Positions 42,309-52,354 of a stretch of 64,000 bases of DNA are shown one piece after another (the stretch's first letter is position 1; every line of letters begins with the position of its first letter). Origin of the DNA: Eubacteriaceae bacterium (GTDB lineage: Bacteria > Bacillota > Clostridia > Lachnospirales > Lachnospiraceae); NCBI GenBank assembly GCA_902362455.1, contig CABIWJ010000006.1, forward strand, positions 165,463 through 229,462. The letters run 5' to 3'. Both the position numbers and the translations under genes were made by a program. Under the pieces are notes generated by a model that worked only from the letters and a program-made list of their open reading frames with translations, did no database searches and was not told the DNA's origin.

Positions 42309-43667
42309 ATGGAAGAAAAGAGATACCTAAAATGGTATAACAAGGTAGGCTATGGTTCGGGTGATATTGCAGGTAATGTGGTATATGCATTCCTGACAGC
42401 ATTCGTAATGATTTATTTAACCGATACAATTGGGTTAAATTCAGGTATAGTTGGTACATTGATAGCAGTATCAAAGATATTTGACGGAGTATCAGATATA
42501 TTCTTTGGTTCTATGATTGATAGAACTAAATCAAAAATGGGTAAAGCAAGACCATGGATGTTTTACGGGTTCTTTGGATGTGCACTTACATTATTTGGAG
42601 TATTTGCAATTCCAACAAATATGGGAAAGACAGCACAGTATGCATGGTTCTTTATCGCTTACACATTATTAAATGCAGTATTCTACACAGCAAATAATAT
42701 AGCATATGCATCATTAACATCACTTGTAACAAAGAACAGTAAAGAACGAGTAGAGATGGGTTCTTTCAGATTCATGTTCTCATTTGGTACTAATATGTTA
42801 ATTTCAGCATTTACATTTAACGCTGTTGAAGCACTTGGTGGTGGAGCAGCAGGCTGGAGAGCAATTGCAATTATTTATTGCATTATTGGTCTTGTTACAA
42901 ACACATTATCATGTTTCTCGGTTAAGGAACTTCCAGAAGAGGAGCTTAGAGAAGGAGAAGAAGTTAAGAAAGAGGAAAAACTTAAATTTACAGAAACACT
43001 TAAACTTCTTATGTCAAATAAATATTTCTTTATGATATGTGGAGTATTCATTCTTTTACAGTTAAGAGCAGCAATGGTTGGTGTTGGTACATATTATATG
43101 ACATATGTGTTGCTTAATCAGAAATTATTTGGTACATTCTCATGGGCAATTAATATTCCATTGATTTTAGTACTTATAATTACACCTACATTAGTAGCTA
43201 AAGCAGGCGGATTATATAAGGTAAATAAGTATAGCTATATTTTCGCAACATTGTGTCGTTTAGGAATTGTGTTTGCAGGTTACATTGGAAGTGTTCCTCT
43301 TATGTTAGTATTTACAGTATTATCATCAATTGGTGAAGGTCCATGGCAGGGAGATTTTGGTGCAGTAATTGCAAATTGTTCAGAACACACTTACCTTAAG
43401 ACAGGAAAGAGAATTGATGGTTCAATGTTCTCTTGTACATCATTCGGAACAAAGCTTGGTGGTGGTATTGGTGTTGCTCTTTCTGGATGGTTACTTGATA
43501 TGAGCGGATATGTTAACAATGCAACAGTGCAGCCAGATAGCTGTATCAGTATGTTAAATGTTATGTATTTGTGGCTTCCATTTGTTTTTGATTTGATTGT
43601 TACAATTGTTTTTTCATTTATGAATATTGAAGAGGCAAACAGAAAATTAAAAGAAAATAAGCAGTAA
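42309..43667 (+). CDS. GPH-family sugar:cation symporter (lactose permease)
   Basis: This 452-residue permease has about twelve membrane segments. It has the MelB/LacS-type signatures YGSGDIAGNVVYAFLTAFVMIYLTD, DGVSDIFFGSMIDRTKSKMGKARPWM and ISMLNVMYLWLPFVFDLIVTIVFSFM. The glycoside-pentoside-hexuronide family takes up lactose, melibiose and related sugars with a cation. It lacks the C-terminal IIA domain of streptococcal LacS. It is first in the operon before the beta-galactosidase genes, so lactose or another beta-galactoside is the likely substrate. Confidence 0.85.
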   Translation: MEEKRYLKWYNKVGYGSGDIAGNVVYAFLTAFVMIYLTDTIGLNSGIVGTLIAVSKIFDGVSDIFFGSMIDRTKSKMGKARPWMFYGFFGCALTLFGVFAIPTNMGKTAQYAWFFIAYTLLNAVFYTANNIAYASLTSLVTKNSKERVEMGSFRFMFSFGTNMLISAFTFNAVEALGGGAAGWRAIAIIYCIIGLVTNTLSCFSVKELPEEELREGEEVKKEEKLKFTETLKLLMSNKYFFMICGVFILLQLRAAMVGVGTYYMTYVLLNQKLFGTFSWAINIPLILVLIITPTLVAKAGGLYKVNKYSYIFATLCRLGIVFAGYIGSVPLMLVFTVLSSIGEGPWQGDFGAVIANCSEHTYLKTGKRIDGSMFSCTSFGTKLGGGIGVALSGWLLDMSGYVNNATVQPDSCISMLNVMYLWLPFVFDLIVTIVFSFMNIEEANRKLKENKQ

Positions 43668-43726
43668 CTAGTAATAGCCTCTAAAGTTTATCTTTAGGGG
43701 ATATATGTAGAAAGTGAGGAATAAAT

Positions 43727-45628
43727 ATGAACGCAGATATTAAATGGTTAGATAATCCTGAGATATTTAGAATAAATCAGAGTGCAGCTCATAGTGACCA
43801 TAATTATTTTTTGAATTATGAGGATATGGAAGAGCAGAATCAGAGATTAGTACAGTCTTTAAATGGACAGTGGAGTTTTAGTTTTAGTAAAAATGCAATG
43901 AGCAGACCGAAAAAGTTTTATGAAGAAGATTATGACATCAGTGGATTTGACAAGATTATGGTTCCGGGTCACATCGAACTTGCAGGTTATGACCAGATTA
44001 GATATATAAATACAATGTACCCATGGGAAGGTAAAACATATAGAAGAGGAGCTTATACATGCGGTAATAATATTTCCGGTGCAGGAATGTTTAGTGAAGC
44101 AGAGTATAATCCGGTAGGATCATACGTTACTCGATTTGATTTAGACGAAGCACTTTGTGGCAAGCGAATTTCTATTTGCTTTGAAGGTGTAGAACAAGCA
44201 ATGTATTTGTGGCTTAATGGACAGTTTGTTGGTTATGCAGAAGATAGCTTTACACCATCTGAATTTGATTTAACACCATATATCAGAGAAAAGGGTAATG
44301 TATTGGCGGTTGAAGTTCACAAGATGTGTACAGCAGCATTTTTAGAGGACCAGGATTTCTTTAGATTCTTTGGAATATTTAGAAATGTATCATTAAGGGC
44401 TATTCCGGATGTTCATGTTGAAGATATGTGGCTTAATCCAATATTAAATAGCGATAATGAAAGTGGAAAGCTTGAAGCAACAGTTAAAGTTTCATCTATT
44501 GCCAGCAAAGATGTATCAGTTCATTTAGTTATGAAGGATATTACAGATAAAGTAGTATTGGAAAGCAACATAGCATTAGAAGAAAAAGATGGTAAGCTTA
44601 TTGGTTTTATCTCAGAAGATGTAACAGAAGTAAAAGCTTGGAATAATCACAGTCCTTACCTTTATAAAATAGTTCTTGAAGTAAGAAGTGCAGATGGAGA
44701 AATATTAGAAGTTGTTCCATATAGCGTTGGCTTTAGAAGAATAGAGATTATTGATAAGGTTATATACTTAAATGGAAAAAGACTTGTAATAGTTGGTGTA
44801 AACAGACATGAATGGAATCCAAAGACAGGAAGAAATATTAGTATAGAAGATATGGTTTCAGATATTTCTTGTATAAAGAGAAATAATATCAATTCAGTAA
44901 GAACATGTCATTATCCTGACCAGATTCCTTGGTACTATATGTGTGATGAGGCTGGAATATATGTAATGGCAGAGACTAACTTAGAAAGTCATGGTTCATG
45001 GCAGAAGTTAGGAGCTATTGAGCCATCTTGGAATGTACCGGGTTCTGTACCACAGTGGAGAGAAGCGGTAGTTGACCGAGCAAGAAGTAATTATGAAACA
45101 TTCAAAAATCACACATCAATTATTTTCTGGTCACTAGGAAATGAGTCTTATGGTGGAGATGATATTGAAGCTATGAATACTTATTTCAAAGAGCAGAATG
45201 ATGGAAGATTAGTACATTATGAAGGCTCATACTACACAAGAGAATACGAAGATACAATATCAGATGTGGAAAGCCGTATGTATGCTAAGCCATATGAAAT
45301 TGAAGAATATTTAAGTAACAATCCAAAGAAACCATATATTTTATGTGAGTTTATGCATGATATGGGTAATTCAATGGGTGGACTTGATTCGTATATGAAT
45401 CTTATTGATAAGTACGAGATGTATCAGGGTGGATATATATGGGATTTTATCGACCAGGCATTTTTAGTAAAAGATGAAGTTACAGGAAGAGAAGTATTAA
45501 GATATGGTGGAGATTTCGATGATAAGCCATCTGATTATGAGTTCTCAGCTGACGGAATCGTTTTTGCTGACCGTAGAGAAAAACCAGCAATGCAGGAAGT
45601 GAGGTATTTTTATGGATTGTACAAATAA
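43727..45628 (+). CDS. lacL: Beta-galactosidase large subunit (LacL), GH2
   Basis: This 633-residue protein is the catalytic half of a heterodimeric GH2 beta-galactosidase. The sugar-binding domain has WLNGQFVGYAEDSFTPSEFDLT, and the TIM barrel carries the acid/base Glu in MAETNLESHG and the nucleophile Glu in ILCEFMHDMGNSMGGL. It ends where LacL of lactic acid bacteria ends (YFYGLYK). Its last 17 bases overlap the start of the small subunit gene, the arrangement known for lacLM of Leuconostoc and Lactobacillus. It hydrolyses lactose taken up by the upstream permease into glucose and galactose. Confidence 0.92.
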   Translation: MNADIKWLDNPEIFRINQSAAHSDHNYFLNYEDMEEQNQRLVQSLNGQWSFSFSKNAMSRPKKFYEEDYDISGFDKIMVPGHIELAGYDQIRYINTMYPWEGKTYRRGAYTCGNNISGAGMFSEAEYNPVGSYVTRFDLDEALCGKRISICFEGVEQAMYLWLNGQFVGYAEDSFTPSEFDLTPYIREKGNVLAVEVHKMCTAAFLEDQDFFRFFGIFRNVSLRAIPDVHVEDMWLNPILNSDNESGKLEATVKVSSIASKDVSVHLVMKDITDKVVLESNIALEEKDGKLIGFISEDVTEVKAWNNHSPYLYKIVLEVRSADGEILEVVPYSVGFRRIEIIDKVIYLNGKRLVIVGVNRHEWNPKTGRNISIEDMVSDISCIKRNNINSVRTCHYPDQIPWYYMCDEAGIYVMAETNLESHGSWQKLGAIEPSWNVPGSVPQWREAVVDRARSNYETFKNHTSIIFWSLGNESYGGDDIEAMNTYFKEQNDGRLVHYEGSYYTREYEDTISDVESRMYAKPYEIEEYLSNNPKKPYILCEFMHDMGNSMGGLDSYMNLIDKYEMYQGGYIWDFIDQAFLVKDEVTGREVLRYGGDFDDKPSDYEFSADGIVFADRREKPAMQEVRYFYGLYK

Positions 45629-46568
45629 GAAAGAAATTAGAGTTGTATATGGAGATTACACACTTGGAGTACACGGAGAAGGATATGATTATATATTCTC
45701 CTATGCACAGGGCGGTTTGGAGTCAATTGTAAAAAATGGTTATGAATGGTTATATCGTTGCCCAAAGCCTACATTTTGGAGAGCTTTAACTGATAATGAC
45801 AGAGGAAGTAAGTTCCATATTAAGAGTGGTAATTGGATTGCTGCAGATACATTTATAGACTGTATTGATATTGAAGTAATTACAGATGGCGAATCACAGG
45901 GAAAGTCGATTGCACCTGATAATAACAAATATGGTTCAGATGTATATGCAAGTGAGGTAAGTGTGAAATTCACTTATCAGACAATCATTAATCCGACTAC
46001 AACAGTAATTGTCACATATACAGTTAATAATAAAGGAAACATTACAGTGAATGTGCATTATGTTGGCGTGAAGGGACTTCCGGAATTGCCAGTGTTCGGC
46101 TTAAGATTTATAATGCCAACTTTAGCAGATAAGTATATATACAATGGATTATCCGGTGAAACATATCCAGACAGAAAAAAAGGTGCAACAAAGGGCATAT
46201 ATGAAGTTGATGATTTAAGCCTTACACCATACATTGTTCCACAGGAATGTGGCGTTAGAATGGATGTAGATTGGGTAGAAATCGTTAGACATACAAGTCT
46301 TAACAATGCGAGAAAGGATATTTCACCACAGGTATTAAGACTTGAAAAAACAGATAAAGAAATAGCATTTTCTTGTTTACCATATACAGCATTAGAAATA
46401 GAAAACGCAACACATCATGAAGAACTTCCACCTGCTAGAAGAACAGTGTTATGTGTATACGGAGCTGTTAGAGGTGTTGGTGGTATTGATACATGGGGAA
46501 GTGATGTAGAAGAGGCTTACCATATCGATGCAGGAAAAGATATAACATATTCATTTAAGATATGTTAA
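45612..46568 (+). CDS. lacM: Beta-galactosidase small subunit (LacM)
   Basis: This 318-residue protein is the C-terminal beta-sandwich (domain 5) of GH2 beta-galactosidase encoded separately. Typical pieces are PKPTFWRALTDNDRGSKFHIKSGNW, ELPVFGLRFIMP, NGLSGETYPDRKKGA and the final VRGVGGIDTWGSDVEEAYHIDAG. It must pair with LacL to complete the active site. The start codon lies inside the lacL 3' end behind an aggaagtgagg site, so translation is coupled and the two subunits should be made in equal amounts. Confidence 0.92.
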   Translation: MDCTNKKEIRVVYGDYTLGVHGEGYDYIFSYAQGGLESIVKNGYEWLYRCPKPTFWRALTDNDRGSKFHIKSGNWIAADTFIDCIDIEVITDGESQGKSIAPDNNKYGSDVYASEVSVKFTYQTIINPTTTVIVTYTVNNKGNITVNVHYVGVKGLPELPVFGLRFIMPTLADKYIYNGLSGETYPDRKKGATKGIYEVDDLSLTPYIVPQECGVRMDVDWVEIVRHTSLNNARKDISPQVLRLEKTDKEIAFSCLPYTALEIENATHHEELPPARRTVLCVYGAVRGVGGIDTWGSDVEEAYHIDAGKDITYSFKIC

Positions 46569-46612
46569 GCAGATGTAACTGATTATGAAGTTATAGAAAA
46601 GAGGTTTTTATA

Positions 46613-47890
46613 ATGAATACACAAACATTGATTGAAAAACTGCAAAATGGTGAGTTGGATGATAGATTGCTAGATATTTATGTAGATAATAAGCTTATGG
46701 ATTATCAAAGAAATAGATATATAGTAGCAATTAAAAAATTCGAAGACTTATACGATGCGGGAGAAGTAGTATTATTTAGTGCACCGGGTAGAAGCGAAGT
46801 TGGTGGAAATCATACTGACCATCAGCATGGCAAGGTGTTAGCTGCATCTATTAACCTTGACAGCCTTGGAGTTGTAAGAGCTACAGATGACAATACAATT
46901 CGACTTGTTTCAGACAACTATGATGAGATAGTAATATCTCTTGATGATATTCTATTAAAGGAAGAAGAAAAAGAAACAACTACAGCATTGATTAAAGGTG
47001 TTGTTTCAGGATTCTTAAATAGAAAGTTTCAAGTTGGTGGTTTTAAAGCATATGTTACAAGTGATGTATTGATAGGAGCTGGATTATCTTCATCAGCTGC
47101 TTTTGAAACATTAATTGGCACTATTTTATCTGGATTGTATAACAATATGAGCGTATCAGCAATTGATATTGCTATTATAGGTCAGTATGCAGAAAATATT
47201 TATTTTGGAAAGCCTTGTGGACTTATGGACCAGATGGCATGCTCAGTGGGAAATCTTGTATATATTGACTTTGAAAACACAAGCAAGCCGGTTGTAGAAA
47301 AAGTTGAGTTTGATATGGAAAAGTATGGTTACAGCTTATGTATTACTGATACCAAGGGTTCACATGCTGATTTGACAGATGAGTATGCTGCAGTACTAAA
47401 AGAAATGAAGCAGGTTGCAAAACACTTTGGTAAAGAAGTATTAAGAGGAATCACAGCACAGGACATTATCAGAGAAATTCAAGCGTTACGTTCAGAATTT
47501 GGCGACAGAAGTGTACTTAGAGCGTTACATTTTGTAAGTGAGAATGACAGAGTAACTTGTGAAGTTGAAGCTTTAAAAACTGGAGATTTTGTAGGATTTT
47601 TAAATTTAGTAAAGGCATCAGGAGATTCTTCTTATAAGTATTTACAGAATGTATATTCAAACAGTGATGTAAACAACCAGAATATATCTGTGGCATTGGC
47701 AACAAGCGATGTTGTGTTACAGAATAATGGTGTAAGCAGAGTACATGGTGGTGGCTTTGCAGGAACTATACAGGCATTCGTTAAAAATGAATATGTAGAT
47801 GAATATAAAAAGAATATGAATTTAGTATTTGGAAAAGGAGCTTGTAGCGACTTAAAAATTAGAAAATATGGTGGCATACAGGTAGTTTAG
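46613..47890 (+). CDS. galK: Galactokinase
   Basis: This 425-residue GHMP kinase phosphorylates galactose to galactose-1-phosphate. It has the galactokinase signature FSAPGRSEVGGNHTDHQHGKVL (about residue 55), the ATP-binding GAGLSSSAAFETLIGTIL (about 147), and HGGGFAGTIQAF near the end. The usual GRxNxxGEHTDY reads GRSEVGGNHTDH, a variant seen in Clostridia. It follows lacM by 44 bases with the ribosome site aagaggttttt and lies in the Leloir order galK-galE-galT. Confidence 0.93.
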   Translation: MNTQTLIEKLQNGELDDRLLDIYVDNKLMDYQRNRYIVAIKKFEDLYDAGEVVLFSAPGRSEVGGNHTDHQHGKVLAASINLDSLGVVRATDDNTIRLVSDNYDEIVISLDDILLKEEEKETTTALIKGVVSGFLNRKFQVGGFKAYVTSDVLIGAGLSSSAAFETLIGTILSGLYNNMSVSAIDIAIIGQYAENIYFGKPCGLMDQMACSVGNLVYIDFENTSKPVVEKVEFDMEKYGYSLCITDTKGSHADLTDEYAAVLKEMKQVAKHFGKEVLRGITAQDIIREIQALRSEFGDRSVLRALHFVSENDRVTCEVEALKTGDFVGFLNLVKASGDSSYKYLQNVYSNSDVNNQNISVALATSDVVLQNNGVSRVHGGGFAGTIQAFVKNEYVDEYKKNMNLVFGKGACSDLKIRKYGGIQVV

Positions 47891-47909
47891 GAAAGCAGGT
47901 GTTTATATT

Positions 47910-48893
47910 ATGAGAATATTAGTATTAGGTGGAGCTGGATATATTGGTTCCCATACAGTATATGAACTTATTGATGCAGGTCATGAGGTTATCGTGATTG
48001 ATAATTTATTAACAGGATTTAAGGAAGCTGTTCATCCACAGGCAAAGTTCTATGAGGGTGACATCAGAGATAAGGCTTTTTTAGATGATGTATTTAGCAA
48101 AGAAAAGATTGATGGAATTATTCATTTTGCAGCAAGCTCACAGGTTGGAGAAAGTATGGTTGACCCATTGAAGTACTATAATAACAATTTGTGCGGTACA
48201 GAAGTATTACTAGAGAGTATGGTACAGCATGGAATTGATAAAATCGTATTTTCATCAACAGCAGCAACTTATGGAGAACCGGAAAGGATTCCAATTATGG
48301 AATCAGACAGAACAGAGCCAACGAACTGTTATGGTGAGACAAAGTTATCTATGGAAAAGATGTTTAAATGGACATCTAAAGCACATGATTTAAGATATGT
48401 ATCACTCAGATATTTTAACGCATGTGGAGCACATCCAAATGGACTTATTGGTGAAGCACATAATCCGGAAACACATTTGATTCCATTGATTTTACAGGTT
48501 CCTAACGGTAAGAGAGAATTTATTTCTGTATACGGAAATGATTATGATACAAAGGATGGAACATGTGTAAGAGATTATATTCATGTAAACGATTTAGCAC
48601 AGGCACATATTCTTGCTATGGAATATCTTGCTAAAGGTGGAGAAAGCGATGTGTTTAACTTAGGTAATGGTGTAGGCTTCACTGTTAAAGAAGTAATTGA
48701 AACAGCAAGAGAAGTAACAAAGCATCCAATTCCAGCAAAGGAAGAACAAAGAAGAGCAGGAGACCCATCGGTACTTATTGCTTCAAGCGATAAAGCAAAG
48801 AACATACTTGGTTGGAAACCACAATTTGCAGATTTAAGTGTAATCATTAAGACTGCGTGGGAATGGCATGTAAATCATCCAAACGGATACTAG
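47910..48893 (+). CDS. galE: UDP-glucose 4-epimerase
   Basis: This 327-residue short-chain dehydrogenase interconverts UDP-galactose and UDP-glucose with bound NAD. The N-terminal GGAGYIGSHTVYELIDAGHEVIVIDNL binds NAD. The catalytic Ser/Thr lies in VFSSTAATYGEP and the YxxxK in CYGETKLSMEKM. The RYFNACGAHP-GLIGE motif and length are typical. It lies 19 bases after galK. Confidence 0.95.
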   Translation: MRILVLGGAGYIGSHTVYELIDAGHEVIVIDNLLTGFKEAVHPQAKFYEGDIRDKAFLDDVFSKEKIDGIIHFAASSQVGESMVDPLKYYNNNLCGTEVLLESMVQHGIDKIVFSSTAATYGEPERIPIMESDRTEPTNCYGETKLSMEKMFKWTSKAHDLRYVSLRYFNACGAHPNGLIGEAHNPETHLIPLILQVPNGKREFISVYGNDYDTKDGTCVRDYIHVNDLAQAHILAMEYLAKGGESDVFNLGNGVGFTVKEVIETAREVTKHPIPAKEEQRRAGDPSVLIASSDKAKNILGWKPQFADLSVIIKTAWEWHVNHPNGY

Positions 48894-48917
48894 GATAAAT
48901 GGAAGGAGGTTTTTGAT

Positions 48918-50399
48918 ATGAACAAATTGATTTCTGAATTGGTCAAATATGGAATCCAAAGAGGGTTAATTGATGCAGAGGACAAGGTCTTTGTAATCAA
49001 CCGACTTCTAGAATTGTTTGGATTAAATAGCTTTGAATGGTCAGATGAGGAAGTAAGAGAAATTCATTGTATATTGTCAGATATGACAGATTATGCAGTG
49101 GAAAACGGAATCATTGAGGAAGATACAATTACAAACAGAGATTTATTTGATACAAAGGTGATGGGAATTATAACACCAATGCCATCAAGCGTAAGAAGTA
49201 AGTTTAGGGAATTATATGAAAAGTCTCCAAAGCTTGCAACAGATTTTTATTACAGATTTAGCCAGGATACTAATTATATCCGTGCTGACAGAATTGTAAG
49301 AGATGAAAAATGGAAAGCAGATACAGAATATGGCGAGATAGATATTACAATTAATTTATCAAAGCCAGAGAAAGACCCAAGAGATATTGCAAAGGCAGCA
49401 AGCCAGAGTAAGAGTGAATATCCTAAGTGTTTATTATGCAAAGAAAATGAGGGATATGCAGGAACATTATCTCATCCAGCTCGTCAGAACCACAGAATTA
49501 TTCCAATAAAGTTAAATGAGCAGAACTATTTTCTGCAGTATTCTCCTTATGTTTATTATAATGAGCATTGCATAGTATTTAACGAAGAACATACACCTAT
49601 GAAGATAGATAGAAGTGTATTTGTAAAGTTATTGGATTTTGTTTCAATGTTTCCACATTATACAATTGGTTCTAATGCAGATTTACCAATAGTTGGTGGT
49701 TCTATTTTGAGCCATGACCATTTCCAAGGTGGAGCATATTCATTTGCTATGGCGAAGGCACCATATGAATATAAGTTTAATGTGACAAAATATGAGGACG
49801 TGACAATTGGTATTGTAAAATGGCCTATGTCGGTGATTAGATTACAAAGTGAAAGCAAAGAAAGTATAGTAGAACTTTCAAGTAGAATTTTAGATTCTTG
49901 GAGAGCATATACCGATCAAGAGGCATTTATATATTCTGAAACAGATGGTGTGCCACATAATACAATCACACCGATTGCAAGAATGAATGGTTCGTTATAC
50001 GAAATGGACCTTGTGCTTAGAAATAATATTACCACAGAGGAAAAACCTTGGGGTGTATATCATCCGGACGAAAAATTACATCATATTAAAAAAGAGAATA
50101 TAGGCTTAATCGAAGTAATGGGATTAGCTGTATTGCCGGCAAGACTTAAAAAAGAAATGGAAGAGCTTGCAGATGCGATTATAGCAGGAAAAGATATTAG
50201 AGCCATAGATAATATCAGAAAACATGCAGACTGGGTAGATGAATGGTATGCAAATTATGAAATTACTTCTGATAACATAAAGGAAGTATTACATATAGAA
50301 ATTGCAAAAAGATTTGTTCAGGTTCTTGAATGTGCAGGTGTATTTAAGAGAACTGAAAAAGGCATGGAGCAGTTTAAAAGATTTTTGTCAGTTTTGTAG
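48918..50399 (+). CDS. galT: Galactose-1-phosphate uridylyltransferase, class II
   Basis: This 493-residue enzyme moves UMP from UDP-glucose to galactose-1-phosphate, completing the Leloir pathway. Its length and sequence are those of the class II enzymes of Lactobacillus and Clostridia rather than the 350-residue HIT-type class I. Recognisable parts are LCKENEGYAGTLSHPARQNHR, HEHCIVFNEEHTPMKI and GGSILSHDHFQGG with its His residues. It lies 25 bases after galE behind aaggaggtttttgat. Confidence 0.93.
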   Translation: MNKLISELVKYGIQRGLIDAEDKVFVINRLLELFGLNSFEWSDEEVREIHCILSDMTDYAVENGIIEEDTITNRDLFDTKVMGIITPMPSSVRSKFRELYEKSPKLATDFYYRFSQDTNYIRADRIVRDEKWKADTEYGEIDITINLSKPEKDPRDIAKAASQSKSEYPKCLLCKENEGYAGTLSHPARQNHRIIPIKLNEQNYFLQYSPYVYYNEHCIVFNEEHTPMKIDRSVFVKLLDFVSMFPHYTIGSNADLPIVGGSILSHDHFQGGAYSFAMAKAPYEYKFNVTKYEDVTIGIVKWPMSVIRLQSESKESIVELSSRILDSWRAYTDQEAFIYSETDGVPHNTITPIARMNGSLYEMDLVLRNNITTEEKPWGVYHPDEKLHHIKKENIGLIEVMGLAVLPARLKKEMEELADAIIAGKDIRAIDNIRKHADWVDEWYANYEITSDNIKEVLHIEIAKRFVQVLECAGVFKRTEKGMEQFKRFLSVL

Positions 50400-50417
50400 T
50401 TATTAATTTGAACAAGT

Positions 50418-51263
50418 ATGATGGATAGCATGTATATAGGAGATGATTTTGTGCCATTGACATATGAAAAAAGAAATGAAGGAGTATCGGCAGAGTGGAA
50501 AAAATCTGTGCATGTTCCGCCACATTTGCATGAAGCAATAGAAATAATTTATGTGACAGATGGTACAGTTGAATTGGGTGTAGGACAAGAATTGTTTCAT
50601 ATGGAGCAAGGTGATTTTGCCATAGTATTTCCAAATGTTATCCATCATTATCAAGTGTTTGGTCAAGGAGAAAATAAGGCTATATATTTATTCTTGGACC
50701 CATCATTAGCACAGAATTTTTATGAGGATTTACAAAAGTACAGCCCGGCATATCCGATAATTGATAAGGAACATGTGCATATGGACATTGTAAATTCAAT
50801 AAAAGCACTGGCAAATAATACAGAGTGTAATCCAATGATAATTCAGGCATATGTACATATTATTTTAGCCCATGTATTTTCTGATATGGAAATGACCGAT
50901 AAAGATTTGGTTGGAGGCGACGATATAATATACTGTGCGGTTGAATATATTGCGAAGAATTTCAGGGAAGATATACATCTTGAAAAAATGGCGTATGATT
51001 TAGCGGTTAGTAAATATGTATTATCTCGAATGTTTGCAAAGACATTTCATTGTAACTTTAATAAATACTTAAATGGAATTAGACTTAATTATGCGATTTC
51101 AGCTTTGGAGAACACTAATGAGTCTATAACTAATATAAGTCTTGATGCAGGTTTTGAAAGTCAGCGAACATTTAACCGTGTATTTAAGGATAGATACAAG
51201 ATGACACCGAGGGAATATCGAGACAGAATGCATAGCAAGAGAAGTAAGGAGAGTGACATCTAA
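50418..51263 (+). CDS. AraC-family regulator within the gal operon
   Basis: This 281-residue regulator has an N-terminal cupin (VPPHLHEAIEIIYVTDGTVELGVGQELFHMEQGDFAIVFPNVIHHYQ) and C-terminal double helix-turn-helix (LEKMAYDLAVSKYVLSRMFAKTFHCNFNKYL; ITNISLDAGFESQRTFNRVFKDRYKMTPREYRDR). It is on the operon strand between galT and galM, overlapping neither by more than a few bases. Having a second AraC regulator inside the operon suggests feedback or a second sugar signal. The exact start among ATG 50418, 50421 and 50430 is uncertain. Confidence 0.88.
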   Translation: MMDSMYIGDDFVPLTYEKRNEGVSAEWKKSVHVPPHLHEAIEIIYVTDGTVELGVGQELFHMEQGDFAIVFPNVIHHYQVFGQGENKAIYLFLDPSLAQNFYEDLQKYSPAYPIIDKEHVHMDIVNSIKALANNTECNPMIIQAYVHIILAHVFSDMEMTDKDLVGGDDIIYCAVEYIAKNFREDIHLEKMAYDLAVSKYVLSRMFAKTFHCNFNKYLNGIRLNYAISALENTNESITNISLDAGFESQRTFNRVFKDRYKMTPREYRDRMHSKRSKESDI

Positions 51264-51264
51264 G

Positions 51265-52314
51265 ATGGTAGAAAAAAAATATTTTGGAGAAACTCAAAAT
51301 GGTGATATTGTTAGTAAATTCTTACTTGAAAATAAAAGTGGAATGCAAGTAGAGGTTTCAGATTTAGGAGCATTAGTATTAGCTATATCAATTATAGATA
51401 AAGAAGGTATACAAAGGGATGTTGCTCTTGGATTTGAAAAAGTGGAAGACTACTTTGATACAGAAACCGGAATGGGAGCGTATGTTGGAAGAAATGCCAA
51501 TAGAATTAAAGGTGCATGCGTAAATATTGAAGGTGTGGATTATAAGTTGGATGCTAATGAAGGAAACAACAATCTTCATAGCGGATTTAACAGGTCACAT
51601 TGTCAAATGTATTATTCAGAAAAAGGTGCAGATGATAGTGGTGAATATGTTGAGTTTCATCGAGTAAGTCCACATTTAGAGCAAGGCTTTCCGGGAGATT
51701 TAGAGCAGACTATTCGATATACTCTTACAAAGAATAATGAATTAATGATTGATTATGTTATGAGCAGTGATAAAACAACTATTGTTAATCCAACAAATCA
51801 TACATACTTCAATTTAGATGGACATAGTAACGGAACTATATTGGAACATGAACTGGAAATTTATTCAGATTCTTTTTTGGATATAGATAAAGAAATGATT
51901 CCAACAGGTGACATTATAGATGTTAGTGGTACACCAATGGATTTTCGTGAGAAGAAAAAGATAGGTTTAGATATTGATAGCGAATATTTGCCATTGAGAA
52001 CTGCTAACGGATATGACAATAATTACATCTTTAAGAATGACAGAACATTAAAAAAAGTTGCAAAGCTGTATTCATCAGAATCTGGCATTAGTATGACGGT
52101 GTTATCAGATTTATGCGGATTGCAGATTTATACAGGTAACTTCTTAAACGGACAAGCCGGAAAAGATGGTTCTACATATGGGAAGCATAGTGGAATATGT
52201 CTTGAAACACAATTTTATCCTAATTCATGTAATGATAAGAGATTTCCAAGCCCTTTATTAGAAGCAGGAACTAAATTTGTTTCAAGAACAGTATATAAGT
52301 TTGAGTTACAGTAA
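51265..52314 (+). CDS. galM: Aldose 1-epimerase (mutarotase)
   Basis: This 349-residue enzyme interconverts alpha and beta galactose after lactose cleavage, so galactokinase gets the alpha form. Features are GAYVGRNANRIKGA, NNLHSGFN, TIVNPTNHTYFNLDGH with the catalytic His, GYDNNYIF and GICLETQFYPNSCN with the catalytic Glu. I choose ATG 51265, placed behind taaggagagtgacatcta, over the GTG at 51253. It starts two bases after the AraC stop. Confidence 0.92.
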   Translation: MVEKKYFGETQNGDIVSKFLLENKSGMQVEVSDLGALVLAISIIDKEGIQRDVALGFEKVEDYFDTETGMGAYVGRNANRIKGACVNIEGVDYKLDANEGNNNLHSGFNRSHCQMYYSEKGADDSGEYVEFHRVSPHLEQGFPGDLEQTIRYTLTKNNELMIDYVMSSDKTTIVNPTNHTYFNLDGHSNGTILEHELEIYSDSFLDIDKEMIPTGDIIDVSGTPMDFREKKKIGLDIDSEYLPLRTANGYDNNYIFKNDRTLKKVAKLYSSESGISMTVLSDLCGLQIYTGNFLNGQAGKDGSTYGKHSGICLETQFYPNSCNDKRFPSPLLEAGTKFVSRTVYKFELQ

Positions 52315-52354
52315 CGTGTTTTAAAAGCTTTATATTAAGCAGAAAGGAATGCAT

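Noticed and set aside
52321..52354. mgsA start at 52349
   Set aside because: The ATG at 52349 overlaps the ribosome site agaaagga; the next ATG at 52355 has correct spacing.
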